Notes: generated by a model from the letters alone, not told the origin. Numbered from the stretch's first letter, positions 1 to 10,011 are shown. The stretch is DNA of 34,830 nucleotides from JAUVAV01 sp965371665 (GCA_965371665.1 CBDUZI010000023.1:1-34830), one strand, 5' to 3'. Numbers and translations are program-made.

Positions 1-1
1 C

Positions 2-1019
2 GAATACGATTTTTTCATCTGCATCAGGAACATACGCCTTGGTCGCGGCAATATATGGTTCGAGTTTAAATTAAATTTTTTATATAATGGCAGCGATCGC
101 TATAGTTTCATTCTTGTTCAAGGTTCTGGAGATTCTATTCGGCTGGAGTACAATGATATTTCTATAGCCCAAGCCGGTATAGGTGAAACTCCTGGAGAGG
201 CTTCATACTGGATGAAGATAAAGACATATATATGAAGACGACACCCGCAATCACATTTTATGCAAGATGTGGAATGCAAGTAAACCAGAGCCATATTGGC
301 AGATAGACACTATCCATGAAGGTCCACGCTCAGGAAAAATAGGGCTGGAATGCCGACAGACCCATGTGAGTTGGGACAATATTAGAATATATAAAAATGA
401 TATTACATCCGGCACTCTTATCTCTGTTTCGAAAGATGCTGAAATAGTTGGTTCTTCCAGTGAGATATGGAAACAAATCAGGCTTAATGCCACCATACCG
501 CCAAACACCAGCATTGATCTATATGTAAAAACCTCTTTTGATAATGGAGCCTCTGATCCGTGGACAGATTGGACCCTTATTCAAGCAAATGCTGCGAGTG
601 GAATAACCTGTGATTTGCCCTTGGAAAACCGGGAAAGATACGGGCAATGGAAGTTAGAGTTGAAAACATCCGATGCATCTTTGACTCCGGAAATCCGGAG
701 TGTAACCTTTATCAGTGGAAGCATGGTCGAGAGGCAGGAAGGCAAAAAAATCTCAATAGGACCGAATCCCTTTACTCCCGGTTATCCGCCTTATGATAAA
801 GTGACTTTTAGCATAGACAATCCGGGTAATAATAATATTACTTTGCAGATATATAATCTGGAAAGCCGGTTGGTCTTTGAGAGGAATTTCAGCCCGGCCG
901 GGACCGTATATTGGGATGGCAGACATTCTGATGGCAGAAAACTTATTGATGGGATATATCTCTATCAGGTAAAAATAGGCAGCGAAATCCATAATGGAAA
1001 GATAGTACTGGCGCGCTAA
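2..1019 (+). pseudogene. 3' part of a secreted multidomain protein (LamG-like fold plus C-terminal FlgD/sorting-like Ig domain), frameshifted
   Basis: The gene runs off the left edge. Reading frame 2 is open from base 2 to a TGA at 233 and encodes a beta-rich segment (YSFILVQGSGDSIRLEY, then GEASYWMKIKTY) that resembles a concanavalin/LamG-like carbohydrate-binding fold. The same fold continues in frame 3 from about 231 (YEDDTRNHILCKMWN, then GKIGLECRQTHVSWDNIRIYK), so one extra base lies in the TA-rich run at 222-235. The frame-3 part then has an Ig-like region ending in a C-terminal domain of about 85 residues. That domain starts GPNPFTPG and ends DGIYLYQVKIGSEIHNGK, as in FlgD-type Ig or type IX sorting-type tails. 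A start at ATG 267 would cut the first domain in half, so I do not read 267-1019 as an independent gene. Whether the shift is a real mutation or an assembly error cannot be told here. Ligand and role are unknown. Confidence 0.72.
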
Positions 1020-1072
1020 GCTTGTGCCCTGCTTACTCGAAAATGTAATCCATTGCTGTATAGGAGAATTCT

Positions 1073-1256
1073 CCGCCCTTCGGAGGCTGTGTCATAATGT
1101 TGTAAACGTGTGAATGTCATTCCGAGCGTTAGCGAGGAATCTCCACGAAAATGCTGAATTTAAAAGGACTTTTGGAGATTTCTCGGCTACGCCTCGAAAT
1201 GACAAACTTTGTGAAATTGCTGAAAAACAGTATTATGACACAACCTCTCAGGGCGG
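1073..1256. repeat. MITE-like palindromic repeat with imperfect terminal inverted repeats
   Basis: The outer arms CCGCCCTTCGGAGGCTGTGT (from 1073) and the complement of the segment ending at 1256 (CCGCCCTGAGAGGTTGTGTC) match with small indels and continue into CATAAT on both sides. Nested inside (1116-1203) is a second inverted repeat opening GTCATTCCGAGCG and closing CGAAATGAC. It is related to the hairpins at 4591-4664 and 17744-17828. The element fills the gap between the two flanking genes. No coding potential is seen. Confidence 0.75.
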
Positions 1257-1262
1257 GGTAAT

Positions 1263-2225
1263 TTAATGCAGCAGCGGGTCTGCATTTCCCAGGCCTTTAT
1301 TAAAATAATGCGAGAGGGCGGGCTTGTCCCGCACCATATATCTAAATATGGACATAGGAAGTTTCGGCTGTTTTACCAGGCCGGAAATTTTGGCGGCTGT
1401 AATATCCGCTTTTTTATGGAACGTGATGTTTTTCTGATGAAATTGTAAGGTATAATCCACAGCTCCGGCAGTAGTTCCGCCGGCTCCGGCGCGAAGCCAT
1501 GGTTTTTGATGCAAGGTTTTTATAAGCCGATTAATGTAAATGGGGGAATACTGTAATCCATTATAGGCTTTGACGGCAATTACCAGGTCGGAGTACCCTT
1601 TTAAGTTATAGTAAGCCTCTATCTTCTTCCAGTTTTTTAATTTCTTCATTCTCCGGACAAGTTTGAGTTTGTTTTGCAGAACAGCTATTCCGGCCTGGAT
1701 ATTGTATGGGGGATTGCTTTTAATCCGGTTGAAATCCCAAATTTTCATGTCTAAAGTACTGTATCTGTCATTTATCTGCATGATCCCCCAATCCACGGAA
1801 TCTATCAGTAGTTTTCCGGTATAGCGGTCTGTGAGGGGTCTTCTCGCAGCATCTTTTTTATAATTAGGACAAGCCACAATACTTCCGTCTTTACGGAAAT
1901 GGTGCCAGCGGCTTTCATTCCAGGCAATTGCCTTGATAAGATCTATGGGAAAGGGTGATGCAATGTTTTCAAAAAGCTGGTTGAATTTTTCTATTCGGTA
2001 ATTTTTTTTACCCGGACGGGGAGGATTGCTAATAACGGATCTGAGTGTTCTGGTCCGGTAAACCGGATGATGCTTGGGAGCCTGGGTTCGGTCAATACGC
2101 TCTTCCTCGTCGGGGAATATCAGGTCGATACTGTCGGAATAGGCGAAAGCCGGGGGCGCAACAAACATAAAATAGAAAAGGAAGATCAGGCCCAGGGAGC
2201 GGATTTGATGGCAGCGGCCGGGCAT
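1263..2225 (-). CDS. Secreted lytic transglycosylase (SLT/lysozyme-like domain)
   Basis: A 320-residue exported protein, probably a peptidoglycan lytic transglycosylase that cleaves glycan strands in the periplasm. Residues 1-28 form a signal peptide (basic start, hydrophobic core LGLIFLFYFMFVAPP, cut after AFA). The SLT fold covers roughly residues 90-250. AWNESRW carries the likely catalytic Glu104, DWGIMQIND (about 145-152) is the family's G-x-MQI motif, and VKAYNG lies further on. The insert between Glu104 and GIMQI is longer than in compact SLT domains, and no LysM or other wall-binding domain is visible. I chose the ATG at 2225 because AAAGGAGA stands at good spacing before it. An upstream in-frame ATG at 2252 would add nine residues and lacks such a site. 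It is transcribed divergently from pgi. Confidence 0.8.
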   Translation of the reverse strand: MPGRCHQIRSLGLIFLFYFMFVAPPAFAYSDSIDLIFPDEEERIDRTQAPKHHPVYRTRTLRSVISNPPRPGKKNYRIEKFNQLFENIASPFPIDLIKAIAWNESRWHHFRKDGSIVACPNYKKDAARRPLTDRYTGKLLIDSVDWGIMQINDRYSTLDMKIWDFNRIKSNPPYNIQAGIAVLQNKLKLVRRMKKLKNWKKIEAYYNLKGYSDLVIAVKAYNGLQYSPIYINRLIKTLHQKPWLRAGAGGTTAGAVDYTLQFHQKNITFHKKADITAAKISGLVKQPKLPMSIFRYMVRDKPALSHYFNKGLGNADPLLH

Positions 2226-2503
2226 ATGGATTTCATCTCCTTTTACATACAAATTTCACAATTTCTTGCAATGTGTCCTATTTATAAATTTATCATCGAA
2301 TATTAATAAAGTCAATGAGGCTGCTGCTTCGGTGAGGCCAAACGAGACGCCGATCCTGCTGCAAAAGCATGGGGATTTATTATTTTCTCTGTGATAAACT
2401 TTCCTTGATTTTCCCGGTGGGAAAGGCGAGAATATCCCGGAAAAAATTATAGCCGATTTATTTGTGGGATGAACCAACTTATACCCTGCCGGGATAGGAG
2501 CTT

Positions 2504-4177
2504 ATGCTGCCGGCAAGAAAAGAACCGGGAGGAATGATGACTGCCCTTACTAATTCAGATATCTGGAAGGCCTTGCAAGCACATTATCAGGAGATCGCGG
2601 ATTTACAAATGCGCGATATGTTTCAAGCGGATCCCCGGCGTTTTGAGCGTTTCTCGTTGCAGTTAGACGATATTTTGCTTGATTATTCCAAAAACCGGAT
2701 TACGCAAAAAACCATGGACTTACTGCTGGAATTAGCGCGTCAAGCCGGATTGGCGGAAAAAATCCAGGCTATGTTTTCGGGACAAAAAATAAATAATACC
2801 GAGGAACGGGCCGTGCTGCATACGGCTTTGCGCAATCGCTCCCACCGGCCGATTAGGGTAGATGGCCAGGACGTTATGTTGGAAATTAATCTTGTGCTGA
2901 AAAAAATGCGGAGATTCAGCGAGGCGGTTCGTTCGGGTCAATGGCGGGGATATACCGGCTGTCCGATAACGGATGTAGTGAATATTGGGATTGGCGGATC
3001 GGATTTGGGCCCGCAGATGGTAGTTACGGCTCTGGCGCATTACGCCCAGCCGGGATTGAATTTCCATTTTGTGTCGAATGTAGACGGCACGCATATTGCC
3101 GAGGTCTTAAAGCGGGTTTCCCCGGAATCCACCCTGTTTTTGGTGGCCTCCAAAACTTTTACCACGCAGGAAACTATGGCGAATGCCCATTCCGCCCGGC
3201 AATGGTTTTTATCGGCCGCCCGGGATGAATCCGCCATTGCCAGGCATTTTGCAGCCATGTCCACTAACCAATCGGCGGTAGCTGAATTTGGAATTGATAC
3301 GGAGAATATGTTCGAATTTTGGGATTGGGTGGGAGGACGCTATTCCCTGTGGTCCGCCATTGGAATGGCCATTGCCTTGGCAGTAGGTATGGACCGGTTC
3401 GAAGAGCTTTTAACCGGAGCACACAAGGCAGACGAGTATTTTCGGAAGGCTCCGGGGGCGGAAAATATCCCGGTGATAATGGCGCTGCTCGGTATATGGT
3501 ACAATAACTTTTTTAATGCCCAGACCCATGCTATTTTACCGTATGATCAATACCTCTGCCGCTTTCCAGCTTATTTTCAGCAGGGAGACATGGAGAGCAA
3601 TGGAAAACGGGTTACGCGCAGCGGTCAAGCGGTGGACTATTCCACCGGCCCGGTGATTTGGGGAGAGCCCGGAACCAACGGCCAGCATGCATTTTTTCAA
3701 CTCCTCCACCAGGGGACAAAATTAGTACCCTGTGATTTCCTGGCCCCGGCTAAAACTTTCAATCCCCTGGATGATCATCATATTTTTCTGCTTTCCAACT
3801 TTTTTGCTCAAACCGAGGCCTTAATGCTGGGAAAAAACGAGGAGGTAGTGCGGCGCGAACTTGAAGCTTCAGGAATCACAGGAGATAGGTTGAAAAGGCT
3901 GGTTCCCGCTAAAACCTTTCCCGGCAACCGCCCCTCCAATTCTATTATATTTCAGGAACTGAAGCCGGAAACCCTGGGTGCTTTGATCGCGCTTTATGAG
4001 CATAAAATATTCGTTCAGGGAGTTATCTGGGATATCAACTCTTATGATCAGATGGGCGTGGAACTGGGGAAAAATCTCGCCCGGACGATAGGGGCTGAAC
4101 TAAAGAACGGAGAGACGGTCTCTTCGCATGACGCCTCCACCAACAGCCTGATAAATTATTATAAAAGCATAAGATGA
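2504..4177 (+). CDS. pgi: Glucose-6-phosphate isomerase
   Basis: Interconverts glucose 6-phosphate and fructose 6-phosphate in the cytoplasm for glycolysis and gluconeogenesis. At 557 residues it is the usual length of the long bacterial Pgi type. Family blocks are clear: IGIGGSDLGPQM (161-172), the phosphate-binding ASKTFTTQET (215-224), GEPGTNGQHAFFQLLHQG with the probable catalytic Glu388 and His395, and the C-terminal signature GVIWDINSYDQMGVELGK. The start is uncertain. ATG 2504 has AGGAG only 3 nt upstream, while a double ATG at 2534/2537 follows GGGAGG and would give a protein beginning TALTNSDIWKALQ, closer to the E. coli N terminus. It stands alone with no sugar-metabolism neighbours. 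Confidence 0.96.
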   Translation: MLPARKEPGGMMTALTNSDIWKALQAHYQEIADLQMRDMFQADPRRFERFSLQLDDILLDYSKNRITQKTMDLLLELARQAGLAEKIQAMFSGQKINNTEERAVLHTALRNRSHRPIRVDGQDVMLEINLVLKKMRRFSEAVRSGQWRGYTGCPITDVVNIGIGGSDLGPQMVVTALAHYAQPGLNFHFVSNVDGTHIAEVLKRVSPESTLFLVASKTFTTQETMANAHSARQWFLSAARDESAIARHFAAMSTNQSAVAEFGIDTENMFEFWDWVGGRYSLWSAIGMAIALAVGMDRFEELLTGAHKADEYFRKAPGAENIPVIMALLGIWYNNFFNAQTHAILPYDQYLCRFPAYFQQGDMESNGKRVTRSGQAVDYSTGPVIWGEPGTNGQHAFFQLLHQGTKLVPCDFLAPAKTFNPLDDHHIFLLSNFFAQTEALMLGKNEEVVRRELEASGITGDRLKRLVPAKTFPGNRPSNSIIFQELKPETLGALIALYEHKIFVQGVIWDINSYDQMGVELGKNLARTIGAELKNGETVSSHDASTNSLINYYKSIR

Positions 4178-4288
4178 CAGGATAACCCGGGAAAGCTCAG
4201 CGGCCAAAGCAGCCTGGACATTTGCCAGCGCGACTTTTATGTGCTATACTTTTTAATAGCAGGCTGCAGGCCGACGGGGGTGAAAATT

Positions 4289-4492
4289 ATGATACAGAAA
4301 GCGGCAAAAGGAAAAAAACTGCTGATATTATTGAACCCGGAATCTATGAACATTGTCAGGGCTGTGGAACGCGATAATCTTCTGAGGAAAATATTATTAA
4401 TAATTACCCGAAAGAGTTGGCGGCTTAATTATACAGTTGAAAGCGTAAAACACGAATATCCCCATCTGCAATACTTGTTCTATAACAATTAG
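4289..4492 (+). CDS. Small hypothetical protein, 67 residues
   Basis: Not recognised. The predicted protein starts MIQKAAKGKKLLILLN and is basic and mixed in character, with no signal peptide, convincing membrane segment or metal motif. GGGGGTG lies about 7 nt before the ATG at 4289, which is the main reason to accept it. The frame is also open upstream to 4241, but that longer start has no ribosome-binding site. It sits between pgi and a repeat, so it could be a chance frame. A conserved homologue would settle it. Confidence 0.35.
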   Translation: MIQKAAKGKKLLILLNPESMNIVRAVERDNLLRKILLIITRKSWRLNYTVESVKHEYPHLQYLFYNN

Positions 4493-4535
4493 TTTTTCTT
4501 GCGGGAAGCCCATTTTTGCAGAATTCTCGTGCTTT

Positions 4536-4664
4536 GTCATCCCGAGCCCTTCGCATGAACTGACTCCCATAAGCTTTTACTTCTAAAATTGTCATTCCGA
4601 GCGAAGCGAGGAATCTTCAAAAATACTGGTTTTCAAAGAGATTCCTCGCTTCGCTCGGAATGAC
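4536..4664. repeat. Dispersed hairpin repeat (GTCATTCCGAGCGAAGCGAG family) with a partial extra arm
   Basis: GTCATTCCGAGCGAAGCGAG at 4591 pairs with CTCGCTTCGCTCGGAATGAC ending at 4664, a 20-bp perfect stem extended by GAATCT/AGATTC, over a loop of about 22 nt. A degenerate single arm (GTCATCCCGAGCCCTTCGC) begins at 4536. The same family occurs at 1116-1203 and 17744-17828. The remaining bases up to 4794 hold no gene I can support. Confidence 0.8.
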
Positions 4665-4794
4665 AAAAACAGGAAAATTTACAAAAAAACGGCTTTTAGC
4701 GGCACTCCCCTGAAGGGGACGGTGTTTATCTAAGGGGTAGCATTATTACCGGGATTATGTTATAAATAATTATTATTTTCCCGGGGGTATGAAT

Positions 4795-7700
4795 ATGGCG
4801 GAAGAAAAGATCCCCATAATTCCGGATTATCAAATTGTTGAAAAACTAGGAGACAGTCCACAGGCAGTCGTCTATAAGGCTTTTCATAAAGCAGTGCCGC
4901 AAAGAGCGCTGGTGCTTAAAATCCTGAAAACCAGCTACCTTTCCGAACAGCAAAAACAGCACTTTCGGCAGAAAATCGAACAGCTTAAGCTTTTAAATGA
5001 TCCCCGGCTAATCAGATGTATAATTTTCGAGGAACATGCCGGCGCCTATTTTATTGTCCGGAATTATTTTGAAGGTGTTCCCCTGAACGAGTGGGCAGCA
5101 TCCCGGAAATCTTTAAAAGACATTTTGACAGTCAGTTGTTTTCTGGCAGAGGCCCTAAATAAAGTCCATGAGGCCGGGATTATTCACGGAAGCGTCAAGC
5201 CGCATAATATATTAATTCAACCCCGAAGTTTGGAAGTTCGTCTGCTCGACTATATTACCACCCTGGATGTCAGCGAAGTTAGTCATTTTATTTATGACCG
5301 CCTTTTCCTGGAAGGCACTCTGACCTATACCTCGCCGGAACAGACCGGCCGTATAAATCATAGGGTTGATGTAACCTCGGACCTTTATTCTTTGGGAATT
5401 GTTTGCTATGAATTGTTGACGGGAAAACCGCCGTTTTTCTCGCTCGATCCTCTGGAATTAATCCATTCCCACCTGGCGGAGGAGGAGGTCGAGGTCAGCC
5501 GGTTAAACCCCGAAGTGCCGCGGGTCTGGAGCAAAATAATCACCCGGTTGCTGGTTAAACAATCCGAGAAGCGTTACCAGAGCGCCGCCGGCCTGCTGGC
5601 CGACCTGGTGCAATGCCGCAATGAATATTCGGAGAAGGGAACCATCGCTGAATTTCCTTTGGGCCGGTTCGATTATACTCATCGGGTTATTTTTATTTCC
5701 AAGATGGTGGGACGTCAAACCGAGGTCAAATTGGTTCTGGATAAATATGGTCGCGCGGCCGAGGGAGCTTTTGTTTCCTTGTTTATATCCGGCCTGCCGG
5801 GTATTGGCAAGACGCGCCTGATTCAGGAACTTCAGAAACCGATTATTGAACATCAAGGTTATTTTACTTCCGGAAAATTCGATTTCTATCAAAGAAATAT
5901 TCCCTATAGCGCCCTGATTCAGAGTCTGCGGAATTTAATGCGGAGGTTTCTGACGGAAAGTGATCAAAGAATAAGTTATTGGAAGAGTAATATGCTCCAG
6001 GCTTTGGGAAACAACGGCCGAATTTTGACCGAGGTTATTCCCGAACTGGAGATGCTGGTGGGGGTTCAGCCGGAGGTGGAGGACCTGCCGCCGGTAGAAT
6101 CCCGAACCCGTTTTCATTATATCTTTGACCGGTTTCTGACCTGTCTGGCGACGGAGGAAAATCCCCTCACGCTTTTTATTGACGATCTCCAATGGTGCGA
6201 CACCGCCACCCTGGATTTTTTAAGACATGTGCTGGGTAATTATAAAGATCATAAACATCTTTTTTTCATCGGTGCCTATCGTAACAATGAGGTTGATAAC
6301 CGGCATCCCCTGGCCAAACTGATTAGTGATTTCCGCCAAAGCCCGGCGCCGCCCGGCGAGGTAAACTTAAAGCCCCTGGAACCGCAATACTGCCATGAGC
6401 AAGTATCATATATCCTGGATTCGCCGCGTTCCCAGACCCGGGAGCTATCCGCTTTTATATCCCGGCTTACCGAGGGCAATCCCTTATTTGTGAGCGAGAT
6501 TATATCCTATCTGCATACCAAGGATATGCTTTATCTGGACGCCGGCCGGCATTGGCAGTGGGACCTGAAGAAAATCCGGGAATCAGATATGCCGCCTACC
6601 GTGGTTGAGCTTTTCAGGTCCAAAGTCGAAAAATTACCATCCAAGTCTCTGGAACTGCTCGAATACTGCGCCTGCATGGGAAACCGGTTTTCGCCCACCG
6701 AGATTTCCCTGGTAAAGAAAATCAGCTTGGAAGAGATCTTTCGGGTACTGAAGTCCGCTTTGGCCCAGGGACTCTTAATGGAAAAGCAGGATGACTTGCA
6801 GTTTGTTCATGATCGCGTACAGGAAGCGGTTTTAAACGCTATTCCGCCGGATAAACGCCGCCGGATACACTGGATAATCGGGACGCATTTACTCTCCGCC
6901 GTGCCGGACACAGCCCAGCTGGGAAAGATTGAGAATATTTTTGCTATAACCGCGCACCTGAATATGGGAAAACCCGAGAACCTGGACGCCGGGACGGCGG
7001 CCCGCTTGTCTGAGGTGAATTATCACGCGGGTAACAAAGCGCTGGATGCCTTGGCTACCGAGGCGGCCAATGAGTACTTTCGGTTGGCCAGAAAACTTTT
7101 GCCCAAAGATTGCTGGGAAACGGAGTATCAGAAGACTTTCAATATTTTCCGCAAATCGGCCAAGACCGAGTTGATGTGCGGACAATATGCCGTCTCGGAG
7201 AATTTGCTTAACTGGTTGTTGGAAAACGCCCGGACGGACCTGGATAAAGCTGAATGTCTGGCCGAGCAGACCAGTTCCTTATCTTCCATCGGAAATTTTA
7301 TTAAAGCCATTGAAACCGGGAACCGCGGCCTGGCTTATTTTGGGAAGTCGATCCCGGACGATCCCCGGGCGGCGGAGCAAAAAAGAGAACTTTTAATGCA
7401 GGAAATTGAGTCGGAAAATATCGATGTGGAGAGCACGATTCTTAAAATGCCCTTTACCAAGGAAAGAAAGAGCAAGATTGAATTGGCGTTTTACAGTGAA
7501 ATGATTCCGGATCTATATATGTCCGGATTGGTTCCCCAGTTGTATTTAGCCGCCGTGCAGTCTACCCGGCATTGCTTATCCGGAGGAATGGACGAATCGG
7601 TTATTTATGCTTTTACCATCATGGGCCTATACCTGGGAGATAAAGGGGAATTTGAAAAAGCGTTTAAATACGAGGATTTGGCCCGCAACTTATGCGAAAA

Positions 7701-10008
7701 GTATCCTGATACTTTCGGCGCCACCCGCGGGATGAACGGGATTGTATGGGTTAATATGCATTCCAGAAATCATCCTGAAGAAATAGTTGATTATTGCCGG
7801 AAAGCCATACAATGCGGCAAAAATTCAGGGGATCTTTATAATGCCGGGTTGTCTTACGGGCCCTTGATGTGGAATGCTCAGGTACAGGGAAATGATTTTG
7901 GGAAGATCGAGGAGTATGCCGAAGAATGTCTCGAATTTTCCCGCAAATACCATCTCTATTTTTCCGTTCATTTGGCAGAGGCTATGCTGGCCGGCTGGAT
8001 AGAGCCGATGAAGCAGGAGAGTGTGTCCACGCCGATGGACGAAAAATTAAAACAATGGGAGAAGGATAATCATGTTTCCTCGGCCGGCAGTTACTACGTG
8101 CATAAGGGCCTGGCACATTATTATTTCGGAGAATATGTTCAAGCTGAGGATTATTTACAGGGCGTAAAACGTTATCTGGCCGGCCTGACGGATAATGTTT
8201 TGAAACGGCAGTGGCATGTCTTTCTGGCCCTGAACGCCCTGCGTCTGCATGAAAAAGGAGTTAAGTACCGGGAACGGGATGAATTGCTTGCCTACCTTGA
8301 ACCCCTGGTAAAAAAGATTGAAAACTGGGCCGGTTTAGGGCCTTTATTGCGTCCCTACCTGGCATTGCTTTATGCGGAACGGAAAAGGATTATGGAGAGT
8401 GCTCAGCAGGTCCGCGGCCGGTATCAGGAGGCTCTGGCTCTGGCTCGCCGATACCGCTATACCTTTCTGGAGGGTTATCTTAATGAGTGCTTGGGGGAAC
8501 TGGCAGCGCAGGAACACGGTTCCTCCAAAAATGATAACCAGTGCGATCCGTCCGCCGGAGAAACAGCCGGAGAATTCTTCAAAGCCGCCATACGGTTGTA
8601 TCAAAAATGCCGTGCGGACCGGAAGATGTTATTACTGACGGAAAAATATCCGGAATATGCCGGCCGGGAATGGCCGGCGGCTGTGCCGGTCGGTTCGGAG
8701 CCGGGATATACGTTGCCGAATATTGATGTCAATTACCTGATAAAATCCTGTTTGTTTATTCCGGCCGAGACGGACGAAGAAACTCTGCTGCACAGGATTA
8801 TGAATGTGGTTCTGGAAAGCTCGGGCGGCCAGCTGGGATATTTGATTATGGAAGAGAACCAGGAGTTGGTTATCCGGGCCGAGAGCCGGGTGGCGGAAAA
8901 AAACCGGGTGCGTACGGTAAAGGAAAAATTGGAAGATTTCCGGAATATCTGTCATGCTATTGTGCGTTATGTTTACCGCACCCGGGAGATGGTGCTGCTG
9001 GAAAATGCTTCGGAGCAGGGCGGTTTTAAAGATAATCCGGAAGTACAATCCATGCAGCTCAAGTCAGTGCTTTGTCTGCCGGTGATTAAACAGAATAAGT
9101 TGATCGGTATTTTATATCTGGAAAACCGCCTCTCGGATGCGGTCTTTACGGCGGAAAGAACCGGATTAACCAAATTATTCACTTACGAGGCGGCCATTGC
9201 CCTGGAAAACGCCCGCCTGGTGGAGAAAATGAAGCAGACCGAATCCGCGCTGCAGCAGCACCGGGACCATCTGGAGGAAATAGTGGAGGAACGGACCCGG
9301 CAGCTGCATGAAACGCGGGAAGACTTGTTGGTGGCGGAACATCTGGCAATCCTGGGACAATTAGCCGGAAGCATATCCCATGAAATTCGCAATCCCCTCA
9401 ATGTCATAAATAGTTCCGCCTATTATCTAAAAATAAAACTCGGCACGGAGGATGCAAAAGTCCAAAAACATATTGCACGAATCCAATCCGAAGTTCAAAA
9501 TTCCAACGCGATTATTGACAGTCTTTTAAGCTTGTCGGGCATAAAGCCGCCGTATAAAGCCCGCTGGAATTTAATCCGCATATTGGATGATGCGGTGGAA
9601 GCCCTGGCGCTTCCGGAGGTTATACAACTGGCCAGGCATTACCCCGGGGAAGAAATTTTTGTTGAGGCGGACAAGGAACAATTGTACATGGTATTTACCA
9701 ATATTATTAAAAACGCCATGGAAGCCATTAAGGACCAAGGGCGGATTACTTTGCGGGTCGAGCGGGAGGGGGAAGAGCGGGTTGAAATATTTTTCCAGGA
9801 TACCGGAGAAGGCATTGCTCCCGAAAACCGGAAAAATATATTCCGTCCCTTATTCACAACCAAGAAACGGGGTGTCGGTTTTGGGCTGGCCATCTGTAAA
9901 ACGATCGTGGAGAAACACCGGGGAAACATTAAGGTTGAATCCGAACCGGGCCGCGGGACCGGAATAACGGTAACCCTGCCCCTAACGGATAAGGCGGGGG
10001 GAGAATAG
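4795..10008 (+). CDS. Multidomain sensor: pseudokinase, AAA/STAND-type ATPase, TPR region, GAF, histidine kinase
   Basis: A 1737-residue cytoplasmic signalling protein of the type named trifunctional serine/threonine kinase/ATP-binding protein/sensor histidine kinase. Domain order: Ser/Thr kinase fold (about 10-265), NTPase with Walker A GLPGIGKT (333-340) and Walker B LFIDD (Asp 462-463), a long helical TPR-like region (about 690-1270), GAF (about 1320-1485), a coiled coil, then histidine kinase with H-box SHEIRNPLN (His1529), N-box Asn1640, DTGEGI and GVGFGLAI. No membrane segment is visible. The kinase keeps Lys42 and DYI Asp152, but the catalytic loop reads HGSVKPHN (131-138), with Ser133 where Asp is needed, and the glycine loop is degenerate. 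It is probably a pseudokinase, while the histidine kinase appears intact. The ATG at 4795 is preferred over 4789 because GGGGG then sits 7 nt upstream. Receiver genes follow within 20 nt, so it likely heads their operon. Confidence 0.9.
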   Translation: MAEEKIPIIPDYQIVEKLGDSPQAVVYKAFHKAVPQRALVLKILKTSYLSEQQKQHFRQKIEQLKLLNDPRLIRCIIFEEHAGAYFIVRNYFEGVPLNEWAASRKSLKDILTVSCFLAEALNKVHEAGIIHGSVKPHNILIQPRSLEVRLLDYITTLDVSEVSHFIYDRLFLEGTLTYTSPEQTGRINHRVDVTSDLYSLGIVCYELLTGKPPFFSLDPLELIHSHLAEEEVEVSRLNPEVPRVWSKIITRLLVKQSEKRYQSAAGLLADLVQCRNEYSEKGTIAEFPLGRFDYTHRVIFISKMVGRQTEVKLVLDKYGRAAEGAFVSLFISGLPGIGKTRLIQELQKPIIEHQGYFTSGKFDFYQRNIPYSALIQSLRNLMRRFLTESDQRISYWKSNMLQALGNNGRILTEVIPELEMLVGVQPEVEDLPPVESRTRFHYIFDRFLTCLATEENPLTLFIDDLQWCDTATLDFLRHVLGNYKDHKHLFFIGAYRNNEVDNRHPLAKLISDFRQSPAPPGEVNLKPLEPQYCHEQVSYILDSPRSQTRELSAFISRLTEGNPLFVSEIISYLHTKDMLYLDAGRHWQWDLKKIRESDMPPTVVELFRSKVEKLPSKSLELLEYCACMGNRFSPTEISLVKKISLEEIFRVLKSALAQGLLMEKQDDLQFVHDRVQEAVLNAIPPDKRRRIHWIIGTHLLSAVPDTAQLGKIENIFAITAHLNMGKPENLDAGTAARLSEVNYHAGNKALDALATEAANEYFRLARKLLPKDCWETEYQKTFNIFRKSAKTELMCGQYAVSENLLNWLLENARTDLDKAECLAEQTSSLSSIGNFIKAIETGNRGLAYFGKSIPDDPRAAEQKRELLMQEIESENIDVESTILKMPFTKERKSKIELAFYSEMIPDLYMSGLVPQLYLAAVQSTRHCLSGGMDESVIYAFTIMGLYLGDKGEFEKAFKYEDLARNLCEKYPDTFGATRGMNGIVWVNMHSRNHPEEIVDYCRKAIQCGKNSGDLYNAGLSYGPLMWNAQVQGNDFGKIEEYAEECLEFSRKYHLYFSVHLAEAMLAGWIEPMKQESVSTPMDEKLKQWEKDNHVSSAGSYYVHKGLAHYYFGEYVQAEDYLQGVKRYLAGLTDNVLKRQWHVFLALNALRLHEKGVKYRERDELLAYLEPLVKKIENWAGLGPLLRPYLALLYAERKRIMESAQQVRGRYQEALALARRYRYTFLEGYLNECLGELAAQEHGSSKNDNQCDPSAGETAGEFFKAAIRLYQKCRADRKMLLLTEKYPEYAGREWPAAVPVGSEPGYTLPNIDVNYLIKSCLFIPAETDEETLLHRIMNVVLESSGGQLGYLIMEENQELVIRAESRVAEKNRVRTVKEKLEDFRNICHAIVRYVYRTREMVLLENASEQGGFKDNPEVQSMQLKSVLCLPVIKQNKLIGILYLENRLSDAVFTAERTGLTKLFTYEAAIALENARLVEKMKQTESALQQHRDHLEEIVEERTRQLHETREDLLVAEHLAILGQLAGSISHEIRNPLNVINSSAYYLKIKLGTEDAKVQKHIARIQSEVQNSNAIIDSLLSLSGIKPPYKARWNLIRILDDAVEALALPEVIQLARHYPGEEIFVEADKEQLYMVFTNIIKNAMEAIKDQGRITLRVEREGEERVEIFFQDTGEGIAPENRKNIFRPLFTTKKRGVGFGLAICKTIVEKHRGNIKVESEPGRGTGITVTLPLTDKAGGE

Positions 10009-10011
10009 CGC

